17,891 bases of DNA from JACJXF01 sp964349045 (GCA_964349045.1 CAYGFI010000105.1:1-17891), one strand, 5' to 3'; shown: positions 1 to 6,848, counted from the first letter of the stretch. Numbers and translations are program-made. Notes: a model not told the origin generated them from the sequence alone.

Positions 1-104
1 ATTTTAAGAATTATTCGTTTTCATTTCAATTATCCTGCATCAGGTTGGCAGGTAAATAATGAGCAGAAATTTATTTTATCAGGTTTAGTTTAATAAGGAT
101 TTCT

Positions 105-112
105 TATTTTTG
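105..112 (+). promoter_or_regulatory. Bacteroidota-type -7 promoter box before the DUF2281-like gene
   Basis: TATTTTTG matches the Bacteroidota -7 consensus TAnnTTTG at all six fixed bases and ends 16 bases before the ATG at 129. The upstream -33 element is only weakly matched (TTTA near 84). It is inferred from consensus alone. Confidence 0.5.
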
Positions 113-128
113 TTTAAAACAATCTTGA

Positions 129-314
129 ATGGATTCATTGCGTATAGATTTTTTGCCCAAACATTTACAGAAAGAAATGCTTGATTATTATGAATTTCTG
201 ATATCAAAATATCATATCGAAATGGAGGATATGAATTCTGATAAGAAGCGTCCTTACGCGTTGGCAAAAAATGAATTTGAAGTACCTGTTAATTTTAATG
301 AACCAATACATTGA
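129..314 (+). CDS. DUF2281-like small protein, orphan antitoxin-type
   Basis: A 61-residue soluble acidic protein. The first half (FLPKHLQKEMLDYYEFLISK, about residues 8-27) is the amphipathic helix pattern of DUF2281 proteins, which read 'lP..lq.evldfieFL..ky'. The tail YALAKNEFEVPVNFNEPIH resembles the family's conserved 'G.akG.fevpddFdePl' ending. DUF2281 proteins are often the antitoxin-like partner encoded directly before a PIN-domain ribonuclease (VapC-like). Here no PIN gene follows: the next gene lies more than 200 bases away on the other strand, so the protein is an orphan or its partner has been lost. The length fits the family. The ATG at 129 sits 16 bases after a good -7 box. The family call rests on pattern recognition, and the function is inferred. 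Confidence 0.65.
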   Translation: MDSLRIDFLPKHLQKEMLDYYEFLISKYHIEMEDMNSDKKRPYALAKNEFEVPVNFNEPIH

Positions 315-342
315 TTAATAAATAATTATATTTACTACAAGC

Positions 343-414
343 ACACAAAGAAAAATTACTATGTTCACAAAGCCTTGTTTCTCAGGATAATAACATTTTC
401 ACTTCCCTTTGTGT
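343..414. repeat. Degenerate intergenic palindrome
   Basis: ACACAAAG (343-350) is repeated in inverse as CTTTGTGT (407-414), with another CACAAAG at 366-372 between them. It lies in the 228-base non-coding stretch between the two flanking genes (315-542), which holds nothing else I can recognise. It could act as a weak bidirectional terminator, since both flanking genes converge on it, or be a decayed dispersed repeat. Confidence 0.4.
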
Positions 415-542
415 CCATTATGGATAAAATATTTAAATTCAACTGATTAGAATTTTTTGTCTTTTGGTGAATAGTCACAAATCTGTGAGAAATATCATTT
501 TATTGGTTTAAAATAAAGGGCCTAAGTTTTTCCAAAAATAAC

Positions 543-1172
543 TCAATGCTTAACTGAGTAGGCAATACTTTCGCCCGAGTATAAAATCCCAATCTCATCG
601 ATTGATATAAGCCTTACCAGTATATCCGATGCTTTTTTCCGGTTTAAGCCGGCTATTTTGCAAAATTCATCCAGACTGATACATTCGTTGACTTCCAGGA
701 ATTCCAGCAGAAGTTTTTCTTTTTCAGTAAATGGAAGGAAAACTCCTTTTTTGCGGTTTTCGTTTTTCCAAACCCGGAGCTGAATGGCATTTACCAGGAA
801 ATTTTCATCTGCAACCCTTATATATGCCAGCCATTTGCCATCACCGGATTTTGCCATATAAGGCTTTTTATCACCTTTGGGAATATCGACTTCCAGAACA
901 GTTTTCCCGTTTAAAACCCACTTTCGGGCTGAAAATAGTATTTCGGGTTTACAATATAAACCGGCAGCGCCTTCAATCATATAAATTTCTTCTTCACTGC
1001 GAATGCCGGCTATTTTGCCATTGTCCTTAACACCAACAAGCAATTTTCCACCCTCTGTATTTGAAAAAGCAACAAGTGTCCTGGCGATTTTCCGCACATC
1101 ACTGATTTCAAATTTGAAATCCTGTTTCAGGTGCTCACCTTGCTCAATCAGTTTATGGATATACTCGCTCAC
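543..1172 (-). CDS. AlbA_2/Schlafen-type ATP-binding domain protein with C-terminal winged helix
   Basis: A 209-residue cytoplasmic protein. Residues about 8-130 form the AlbA_2 ('divergent AAA_4', Schlafen-like) domain. Visible landmarks are GEHLKQDFKFEISD with the family's acidic and lysine pair, then ARTLVAFSNTEGGKLLVGV and DNGKIAGI. Residues about 145-205 look like a helix-turn-helix/winged-helix domain (EKEKLLLEFLEVNECISLDEFCKIAGL...ASDILVRLI). Proteins of this short type are common in Bacteroidota and are annotated only as ATP-binding or putative transcriptional regulators; the true role is unknown. The start codon is GTG at 1172: an in-frame stop lies about 30 bases upstream with no ATG between. 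Promoter-like TACTTTTC and TATTTTTA stretches lie just upstream. It converges on the DUF2281-like gene and is not in an operon. Confidence 0.8.
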   Translation of the reverse strand: MSEYIHKLIEQGEHLKQDFKFEISDVRKIARTLVAFSNTEGGKLLVGVKDNGKIAGIRSEEEIYMIEGAAGLYCKPEILFSARKWVLNGKTVLEVDIPKGDKKPYMAKSGDGKWLAYIRVADENFLVNAIQLRVWKNENRKKGVFLPFTEKEKLLLEFLEVNECISLDEFCKIAGLNRKKASDILVRLISIDEIGILYSGESIAYSVKH

Positions 1173-1229
1173 CGGGGTAATTTTCGGAAAAGTAAAAATA
1201 CGAAACTATTCAGCATATTCCGAAAAAAG

Positions 1230-1342
1230 TTAAGCGCAGAATCCCGCTTTGCGGGATACGCAAATGGCGCAAAGGTAACGCGGTTTTTACTGCGTTTTTA
1301 AACTGCGTCTCTGCGTTCCTGCGCAGCAGGATCTGCGCTTAA
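1230..1342. repeat. Palindromic intergenic element, copy 1
   Basis: A 113-base element bounded by a perfect 11-base inverted repeat, TTAAGCGCAGA (1230-1240) and TCTGCGCTTAA (1332-1342). Just inside each end is a small hairpin: ATCCCGC-TTT-GCGGGAT (1241-1257) on the left and TCCTGC-GCA-GCAGGA (1317-1331) on the right. Between them are GCGCAAA/ACGCAG-type short repeats. A related copy lies at 5570-5689. There is no coding capacity. It resembles REP- or MITE-like dispersed elements. It sits upstream of both divergent flanking genes. Confidence 0.8.
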
Positions 1343-1590
1343 TTCTTTATAGAAGTACCTTTTTAAGATGAATTCTATTATTGAGAATAATTCTAAATCC
1401 ATATAATAAAGAAACAAAAATTGAATGATAACAACTTATAAATCAATTAAAAAAGTAACATAATAATTTCATGCCGGTTATCTTTTGCCAAATCAGACAG
1501 GCAACAATTTGGGATTTGATGTGATGATTTAGTATATTTCACGTCGCAAATTTATTTATGATTCTACCCACAATTAAAACTTTAAGTAAT
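1343..1590 (+). other. AT-rich leader upstream of the oxidoreductase gene
   Basis: About 250 bases without a gene. The only signal I see is a weak promoter-like pair, TTTG (1508-1511) spaced 21 bases from TATATTTC (1533-1540; seven of eight positions fit TAnnTTTG). Nothing else is recognised. Confidence 0.3.
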
Positions 1591-3087
1591 ATGAGTACTT
1601 CAGAAGAAAACAAAAAATCAGGTATTTCGAGAAGGAAATTTATGGTTACCGGTGCAGCAGCTGCAGCCGGTCTCACATTCCTTCCGGGAGGTATTATCAG
1701 TGCAAAAGGCAGAACAGCCCCCAGTGACAAGCTGAATATTGCCGGAATAGGCGTAGGAGGTATGGGTTTTAGTAACCTTAAAAACCTCCAATCTCAAAAC
1801 ATCGTAGGTGTTTGCGATGTCGACTGGGGTTATAGCGCACGTGTTTTTGAATACTTTCCCAATGCTAAGAAATACAAGGATTTCAGGAAGATGTATGACG
1901 AAATAGGTAAGTCTGTTGATGCTGTTGTTGTCGCCACTGCTGATCATACTCATGCACTCGCTGCATCTCATGCAATGGCAATGGGTAAACACGCTTATGT
2001 TCAAAAACCATTGACTCATTCCGCGTACGAATCCCGCTTATTAACCAAACTAACCGCGAAGCACAAACTTGCCACCCAGATGGGCAACCAGGGTTCATCA
2101 GGTGAAGGTGTTCGTTTAATCTGTGAATGGATATGGAATGGTGAGATCGGGGAAATAACCAAAGTAGAAGCATTTACCGATCGTCCCATATGGCCCCAGG
2201 GTTTGAAGCGTCCGGCTGATGTCAGGGCAGTTCCTTCCACTCTGGATTGGGATTTATTTATCGGTCCGGCTCCCATGCGTCCCTACCACGAGATCTATAC
2301 TCCATGGAACTGGCGCGGATGGTGGGATTTTGGTACAGGCGCATTAGGTGATATGGCTTGTCATATCCTTCACCCGGTATTTGTTGGTCTTAAACTGAAT
2401 TATCCTACAAAAGCCCAGGGAAGTTCAACACTTTTACTTACCGAAAGCGCTCCAAATGCCCAGATGGTAAAACTTACCTTCCCTCAGCGGCCAAATCATA
2501 CGGATGTAAAAGTCAATCTTCCGGAAGTGGAAGTTACCTGGTATGATGGCGGTATTCAACCTCCCATGCCTAAAGGATGGCCTTCGGGCAGAAGCATGAA
2601 TGATGCCGGTGGCGGAGTAATATTCCATGGCACCAAAGACACATTGATCTGCGGATGTTACGGGGTTAATCCCTGGTTGCTTTCCGGCAGAGTACCTGAT
2701 GTGCCAAAAACACTTCGCCGTGTTGAGGAATCTCACGAAATGGATTGGGTGAGGGCATGTAAGGAAAGCCCTGAAAACCGCGTTGAGACGGCTTCTCCAT
2801 TCCGGGTTGCTGGTCCTTTCAACGAAATGGTGGTTATGGGTGTTATGGCCGTTCGCCTGCAGGGCCTTAACAAGGAACTCCTCTGGGATGGTGAAAAGAT
2901 GGAATTTACCAATATCGGTGATTCCGAAGAGATCAAAACGGTAATCGAAGATGGTTTCAGCATCCATGACGGACATCCCACTTTTAATAAAAAATGGACT
3001 GGCCCGGTTAACGCCAAAGAGTTCTCAAAGGAACTGGTGAAACATACATACCGCGATGGATGGAAGCTGGCTGATATGCCGGTTTAA
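1591..3087 (+). CDS. Tat-exported Gfo/Idh/MocA family oxidoreductase
   Basis: An NAD(P)-dependent oxidoreductase-fold protein of 498 residues, the usual size of the long, exported Bacteroidota/Planctomycetota subfamily. A twin-arginine signal is clear: SRRKF at about residues 13-17, then an alanine-rich hydrophobic stretch, so it probably folds with cofactor in the cytoplasm and is exported to the periplasm. The Rossmann domain shows IAGIGVGGMG (about 50-59) and the conserved lysine motif as VQKPLTH in place of the common EKP. The C-terminal domain has WDFGTGALGDMACH (about 246-258) with the conserved Asp and His. The substrate, probably a sugar or inositol derivative, cannot be told. I chose the ATG at 1591 because it places the Arg pair near the N-terminus; an in-frame ATG at 1558 would add 11 residues. 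A strong terminator follows, so it is likely monocistronic. Confidence 0.9.
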   Translation: MSTSEENKKSGISRRKFMVTGAAAAAGLTFLPGGIISAKGRTAPSDKLNIAGIGVGGMGFSNLKNLQSQNIVGVCDVDWGYSARVFEYFPNAKKYKDFRKMYDEIGKSVDAVVVATADHTHALAASHAMAMGKHAYVQKPLTHSAYESRLLTKLTAKHKLATQMGNQGSSGEGVRLICEWIWNGEIGEITKVEAFTDRPIWPQGLKRPADVRAVPSTLDWDLFIGPAPMRPYHEIYTPWNWRGWWDFGTGALGDMACHILHPVFVGLKLNYPTKAQGSSTLLLTESAPNAQMVKLTFPQRPNHTDVKVNLPEVEVTWYDGGIQPPMPKGWPSGRSMNDAGGGVIFHGTKDTLICGCYGVNPWLLSGRVPDVPKTLRRVEESHEMDWVRACKESPENRVETASPFRVAGPFNEMVVMGVMAVRLQGLNKELLWDGEKMEFTNIGDSEEIKTVIEDGFSIHDGHPTFNKKWTGPVNAKEFSKELVKHTYRDGWKLADMPV

Positions 3088-3100
3088 TTGATATTAATTT

Positions 3101-3134
3101 AAAGGGTGAGAAGATCAGTTCTCACCCTTTTTTT
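3101..3134 (+). terminator. Rho-independent terminator after the oxidoreductase
   Basis: A perfect 12-base-pair stem, AAAGGGTGAGAA (3101-3112) with TTCTCACCCTTT (3119-3130), has a 6-base loop and runs into a T tract. It begins 13 bases after the stop codon. The A run on the 5' side gives partial activity in the other direction too. Confidence 0.93.
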
Positions 3135-3179
3135 GTTATGGTTTAAGGAATTATTGATAGGGGTAACTTTCATAGATTT

Positions 3180-4628
3180 ATGGATAAAGTTTTTTTGGTA
3201 TTTATGCTGTTCCTTTTCAGCCAGTGCCGCACCATCCGGCAACCGGATGAATATTACTGCAATCTGCTGGCAGGTGAACCCACCCAAACCTCTGTTATAC
3301 TGCAGGCGCGACTGCATAAAACAGATACCTTAATTAATAATGATATACAGGGTATTGAAGGGTATATTAAATTCAGTATTACGAGGGATATTGAATCAGG
3401 CCCGTACATGGAAAGCAATTTCTTTCATGCTTCTGATATCAACGATTTTATAGCAAAGTACGAGTTTACCGGATTGCGTCCCGGGCAGAAATACTTTTAC
3501 AGAATTTCATATGGGAAAGATACTTCCAATGTAACATCAAGTTCATGGAACAGCTTTAAAACCCTGAGCCAGATAACTTCCGATAAAAGCACCAGTTTTG
3601 TGGTGGTTTCAGGAATGGATTATAATGCGTTTAGCAACGATATTATAAGGGAGACTTTTAAGGGAAATGGAGATGCCGGGTTGAAATCCGGATTTCCTGC
3701 TTTCCATGCGATTTCCTACTTTAAACCTGATTTCTGGATAGGGAATGGGAATAATGTGTATTACGATGAACCGAATGAATTTCCGTCAACTTCTCAAAAT
3801 GAAATGAGAATGCACTGGCATTGGCTTTTTAGCATGCCGGAATTTAATAAAATGCTTTCACACATACCTTCCTATTGGATGATTAATGATCACGATTACT
3901 GGTCTGATAATTCCGGTACTTTACAGACTGATTCATCAGGGGACCTTAATTTACCGGTAAACAGGATAGCTACAGAAGTCTTTTATGAGCAGGTACCCAT
4001 CATTGCCGGCAATACGGAGAGAAAATCCACATACAGGACTTACCGGTTGAATAAAGATGTGCAAATCTGGTTGCTTGAAGGAAGGCTTTTCCGGAGTCCT
4101 GGTTCTTTGAAAGATGTTACGGGAAAAAGCATGTGGGGGACAAAACAGCTAACCTGGTTAAAAAGCACCCTTAAAGAAAGTGATGCGGCATTTAAACTCA
4201 TAATAAGTCCCACTCCGCTCATTGGTCCGGATGACATTACCTCAACAGATAATCATACAAATACCGGCGGATTCCGATCCGAAAGAGACAGTCTTTTTCT
4301 TTGGCTTAAAAACAATGGATTTCGCAATAACGGTCTCTATATTATATGCGGTGACCTTCAATGGCAGTACCACTCCATTGATCCCTCAGGTTTTGAAGAG
4401 TTTTCATGCGGCACTATGGTTGATGGTAACTTCCGTTCAGGATTTGTTCCCGGAGATTCTCTCTCAACGGATGGAGCCGGCGCCATTATTCAGCCATACA
4501 TTCAGAAAGAACCTTCAGGTGGATTTTTGTTTGTGAGTTCTGACAGGGATGAATACAATAGTCCTGTTCTGTTATTCAGGTTTTTTGATGATCAGAGAAA
4601 ATTGCTTTACGCGGTGAATAAGTATTAA
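3180..4628 (+). CDS. PhoD-like phosphatase-family exported protein, apparently lacking metal-binding residues
   Basis: A 482-residue protein with a short hydrophobic leader ending LFSQC (Cys16), a possible though atypical lipobox. Residues about 25-130 fit the N-terminal Ig-like domain of PhoD proteins (YEFTGLRPGQKYFYRI). Residues about 138-470 follow the PhoD metallophosphatase layout: VVSGMDYN, KPDFWIGNGNNVYYD, INDHDYW, WLLEGRLFRSP, LIISPTPLIGPDD, CGDLQWQYHS and FEEFSCG. Compared with the family motifs as I know them (SCQ.., GDNIYAD, DDHE, GRD.RSP, GDRHWQ), Gly145 replaces Cys, Asn191 replaces Asp, Leu303 replaces Asp and Gln394 replaces His, while Tyr194 and Asp392 remain. The overall fold therefore seems kept while catalysis is probably altered or lost. 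Its 3' end overlaps the convergent methyltransferase gene by 53 bases. The family call is firm; loss of activity is inference. Confidence 0.82.
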   Translation: MDKVFLVFMLFLFSQCRTIRQPDEYYCNLLAGEPTQTSVILQARLHKTDTLINNDIQGIEGYIKFSITRDIESGPYMESNFFHASDINDFIAKYEFTGLRPGQKYFYRISYGKDTSNVTSSSWNSFKTLSQITSDKSTSFVVVSGMDYNAFSNDIIRETFKGNGDAGLKSGFPAFHAISYFKPDFWIGNGNNVYYDEPNEFPSTSQNEMRMHWHWLFSMPEFNKMLSHIPSYWMINDHDYWSDNSGTLQTDSSGDLNLPVNRIATEVFYEQVPIIAGNTERKSTYRTYRLNKDVQIWLLEGRLFRSPGSLKDVTGKSMWGTKQLTWLKSTLKESDAAFKLIISPTPLIGPDDITSTDNHTNTGGFRSERDSLFLWLKNNGFRNNGLYIICGDLQWQYHSIDPSGFEEFSCGTMVDGNFRSGFVPGDSLSTDGAGAIIQPYIQKEPSGGFLFVSSDRDEYNSPVLLFRFFDDQRKLLYAVNKY

Positions 4629-5439
4629 TTGCAGCCTCCCTCCCGATCATAGCAGTTTTTCTTATGCTTCCCCAATGATACTCTCCTATAACGCCTGTTG
4701 AACGTATTACACGATGACAGGGTATCAGATATGCAACGGGGTTTTCTCCAACTGCAGAACCTACTGCCCTGGCTGCTCCCGGAGAACCTATTGATTTTGC
4801 CAGGGCAGAATAAGTGGTAAGATTTCCCGAAGGTATTTTTAAAAGCGCTTCCCAGACTTTTAACTGGAAAGGAGTTCCTTTGAGATGGAGTTTTATTTGT
4901 GTAAATTCTTTCGGATTATTATTGAAAATAGTTAAGGCTTCTTTATGATAGGGTTGTTCCGCCCTTTTATAAGCTGAATTTGGGAATTTTTTCCTCAGCT
5001 CTTCAAGCCCGGAGACTCCTGAACCGGGGAATGCCATATAGCATATCCCTCTTGATGTTGAAGCAATGATCACCTCACCGAAGGGACTATCATAAACCTG
5101 CCAGTGAATTGACAGATCGGTTCCACCATTTTTAAATTCCCCTGGCGTCATTCCTTCCACATGAATAAACAAATCATGCAGCCTGGAAGGGCTGGATAGT
5201 CCGGTTTCAATGCTTGTTTCAAAAACCGAATGCTGCTCCTTCAGCATTTTCCTGGCATGTTCCAGGCTGATAAATTGCAGGAATTTTTTCGGGCTGACAC
5301 CGGCCCATTCTGTAAACATTTTCTGAAAGTGGAATGGGCTCATATTAACCTGTTTTGAGACCTGACCGAGTTCAGGCTGGTCTTTAAAATTTGAGACCAG
5401 GTAATGAATTGCTTTTGCTATTCTTTCATAATCTGTCAT
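4576..5439 (-). CDS. Ada-like fusion: AraC-type HTH plus O6-methylguanine-DNA methyltransferase
   Basis: A 287-residue protein that takes methyl groups from O6-alkylguanine in DNA onto its own cysteine and probably also regulates transcription. Residues about 1-105 are an AraC-type double helix-turn-helix (VSKQVNMSPFHFQKMFTEWAGVSPKKFL, then the second helix pair ending GMTPGEFK). Residues about 115-275 are the methyltransferase, with the active-site PCHR motif (Cys241), the preceding VGSAVGENP and the downstream GEYHWG. The N-terminal Ada zinc domain, which senses methylphosphotriesters in E. coli Ada, is absent, as in many Bacteroidota homologues. The frame stays open to 5541, but the ATG at 5439 fits the family start, and a consensus promoter lies inside the extra stretch. 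The last 17 or so residues are antisense to the end of the PhoD-like gene. Confidence 0.92.
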   Translation of the reverse strand: MTDYERIAKAIHYLVSNFKDQPELGQVSKQVNMSPFHFQKMFTEWAGVSPKKFLQFISLEHARKMLKEQHSVFETSIETGLSSPSRLHDLFIHVEGMTPGEFKNGGTDLSIHWQVYDSPFGEVIIASTSRGICYMAFPGSGVSGLEELRKKFPNSAYKRAEQPYHKEALTIFNNNPKEFTQIKLHLKGTPFQLKVWEALLKIPSGNLTTYSALAKSIGSPGAARAVGSAVGENPVAYLIPCHRVIRSTGVIGEYHWGSIRKTAMIGREAAINTYSPRKAIFSDHQKT

Positions 5440-5453
5440 GGGAATTGTTTTTT

Positions 5454-5461
5454 CAAAAATA
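5454..5461 (-). promoter_or_regulatory. -7 promoter box that fixes the start of the Ada-like gene
   Basis: On the minus strand TATTTTTG matches TAnnTTTG fully. A TTTT about 19 bases further upstream fits the -33 element. It lies 14 bases before the ATG at 5439 and inside the longer possible reading frame (to 5541), which argues for the shorter protein. Confidence 0.6.
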
Positions 5462-5569
5462 GCGTATTCTTTGTCTTTGTAAAACCCGATTCTTGCGATT
5501 TGTAATAGTAAAGAACGATTTTTGAAAAGCACCCTGACCATTTAAGAATATGGTTAATCCCGTAAAAGG

Positions 5570-5689
5570 TTAAGCGCGGATCCCGCTTCGCGGGAACGCT
5601 GAGGCGCGGGTTAAAGCGCGGTTTTTAAGTTTAAAATAACAATTTTTCTGCGCTCTGTTTGCGCCCCGCAGAGGGCACGACTGCGTTTA
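5570..5689. repeat. Palindromic intergenic element, copy 2
   Basis: A 120-base relative of the element at 1230-1342. The left end TTAAGCGCGGA (5570-5580) leads into the hairpin TCCCGC-TTC-GCGGGA (5581-5595), then ACGCTGAGGCGCGG and GCGCGGTTTTTA as in copy 1. The right end CTGCGTTTA (5681-5689) is an imperfect inverse of the left end, and an inner GCCC...GGGC hairpin lies at 5663-5676. It sits between the divergently transcribed Ada-like and HEAT-like genes. The element is more decayed than copy 1. Confidence 0.72.
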
Positions 5690-5785
5690 GTAATTATTCA
5701 CAAATACATTTTGGTTAACTCAAAATGATTTTTACAAAATAAAAAAATATCAGTCCAGAGAGTTTAATATTAGATCTGTATTTGA

Positions 5786-5793
5786 TAATTTTG
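5786..5793 (+). promoter_or_regulatory. -7 promoter box before the helical-repeat gene
   Basis: TAATTTTG matches TAnnTTTG. TTTA at 5763-5766 sits 19 bases upstream at the -33 position. The ATG follows 16 bases later. Confidence 0.6.
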
Positions 5794-5809
5794 AATTCAG
5801 AATACTATT

Positions 5810-6319
5810 ATGGATATCAGGGCCCAGCTTTTATCGGAATTATCACGCACAAATATTGATTATACCATTCACACGCTGGGTAACGATCCTGCCTGTTTTA
5901 AGGAACTGATAAATTTTATTTTTACCGAACCGGATCCTCTGCCCATGAGGGCATCATGGGTTGTGGAAGGGATCACATGTAAATATCCCGGGATGATTCT
6001 TCCTTATACAGGGATGCTGATCAGAAACCTTAGAAAATACACTCATCCCGGAACCAGGCGAAATCTCCTTAAGATTTTTTCGAGAATGGAGATCCCGGAG
6101 AAATACCATGGAATATTACTGGATATATGTTTCGAGTGGATGGCAAAGGAGGACAGAACTGTTGCGGAGAAAGTTTATGCCATGCAAATCGTTGCTAATC
6201 ACTTAAAATTCTATCCTGAACTGATTAACGAATTTATTGAAATTATTAACGATCAGATCCCGAAAAATTCACCGGGATTTGAAGCAAGGGCCAGATTAAT
6301 TAAGAAAAATTTGAGATGA
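5810..6319 (+). CDS. Hypothetical all-helical (HEAT-like) protein
   Basis: A 169-residue protein with no signal peptide or membrane segment. It is predicted almost wholly helical, with amphipathic helix pairs (for example LRKYTHPGTRRNLLKIFSRM and YAMQIVANHLKFYPELINEF) reminiscent of HEAT/armadillo repeats, as found in protein-binding scaffolds. I do not recognise a named family, and no catalytic motif is seen. It has its own consensus promoter. The sequence from codon 51 onward, plus the following spacer and the first codons of the next gene, is duplicated perfectly downstream; this first copy is the complete one. Confidence 0.75.
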   Translation: MDIRAQLLSELSRTNIDYTIHTLGNDPACFKELINFIFTEPDPLPMRASWVVEGITCKYPGMILPYTGMLIRNLRKYTHPGTRRNLLKIFSRMEIPEKYHGILLDICFEWMAKEDRTVAEKVYAMQIVANHLKFYPELINEFIEIINDQIPKNSPGFEARARLIKKNLR

Positions 6320-6364
6320 ATTCTAAATTCTAAATTAATTCATTACGTATTAGCCGGAAATTAT

Positions 6365-6372
6365 TATTTTTG
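6365..6372 (+). promoter_or_regulatory. Duplicated -7 promoter box, first copy
   Basis: TATTTTTG, the duplicate of the box at 6849-6856. If active, it would transcribe the 22-codon chimeric frame and the truncated gene fragment ahead of the true DUF4412 gene. Confidence 0.5.
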
Positions 6373-6397
6373 GATAAAAACCCTAATAACCCAAAAT

Positions 6398-6466
6398 ATG
6401 AAATTGAAATTATTATCAGTAATCGTATTATTCCTTTTTGGAAGTTGTGGAAGGGATCACATGTAA
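6398..6466 (+). CDS. 22-codon chimeric open frame at the duplication joint
   Basis: The first 16 codons of the DUF4412 gene (start, Lys residues and hydrophobic core of its signal peptide) run across the duplication joint into out-of-frame sequence of the helical-repeat gene and stop at TAA 6464-6466. The joint turns the original ...FGSFC into ...FGSCGRDHM, which looks like a lipobox (G-S-C) with Cys17 as the lipidation site. It keeps the parent gene's promoter copy and leader, so it could be expressed as a tiny lipopeptide. It is most likely an accident of the duplication; that it is real protein is unproven. Confidence 0.35.
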   Translation: MKLKLLSVIVLFLFGSCGRDHM

Positions 6467-6803
6467 ATATCCCGGGATGATTCTTCCTTATACAGGGATG
6501 CTGATCAGAAACCTTAGAAAATACACTCATCCCGGAACCAGGCGAAATCTCCTTAAGATTTTTTCGAGAATGGAGATCCCGGAGAAATACCATGGAATAT
6601 TACTGGATATATGTTTCGAGTGGATGGCAAAGGAGGACAGAACTGTTGCGGAGAAAGTTTATGCCATGCAAATCGTTGCTAATCACTTAAAATTCTATCC
6701 TGAACTGATTAACGAATTTATTGAAATTATTAACGATCAGATCCCGAAAAATTCACCGGGATTTGAAGCAAGGGCCAGATTAATTAAGAAAAATTTGAGA
6801 TGA
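6444..6803 (+). pseudogene. Truncated duplicate of the helical-repeat gene
   Basis: Codons 51-169 and the stop of the gene at 5810-6319, repeated exactly. The first 50 codons, the start and its promoter are missing. The only in-frame start near the joint is a TTG at 6438 with no leader of its own. I treat it as a non-functional remnant of the duplication. Its lack of any mutation means the event is very recent or an assembly error. Confidence 0.85.
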
Positions 6804-6848
6804 ATTCTAAATTCTAAATTAATTCATTACGTATTAGCCGGAAATTAT

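Noticed and set aside
129..1172. A toxin-antitoxin or defence pair made of the DUF2281-like and AlbA_2 proteins
   Set aside because: The genes are convergent, more than 200 bases apart, and the AlbA_2 protein occurs widely alone; nothing links them functionally.
1883..2976. Long antisense open frames inside the oxidoreductase gene
   Set aside because: They lie opposite a clearly conserved protein, have no promoter or domain pattern, and are rich in residues expected from antisense reading.
1591..3087. Naming the oxidoreductase as a GH109-type glycosidase
   Set aside because: It shares the Rossmann fold and Tat signal, but the motifs I can see fit the broader exported Gfo/Idh/MocA group and do not single out GH109.
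6438..6803. A 121-codon open frame that could be listed as a separate gene
   Set aside because: It starts at a TTG just before the duplication joint and otherwise repeats codons 51-169 of the gene at 5810. It is a duplication remnant, so it is listed as a pseudogene.
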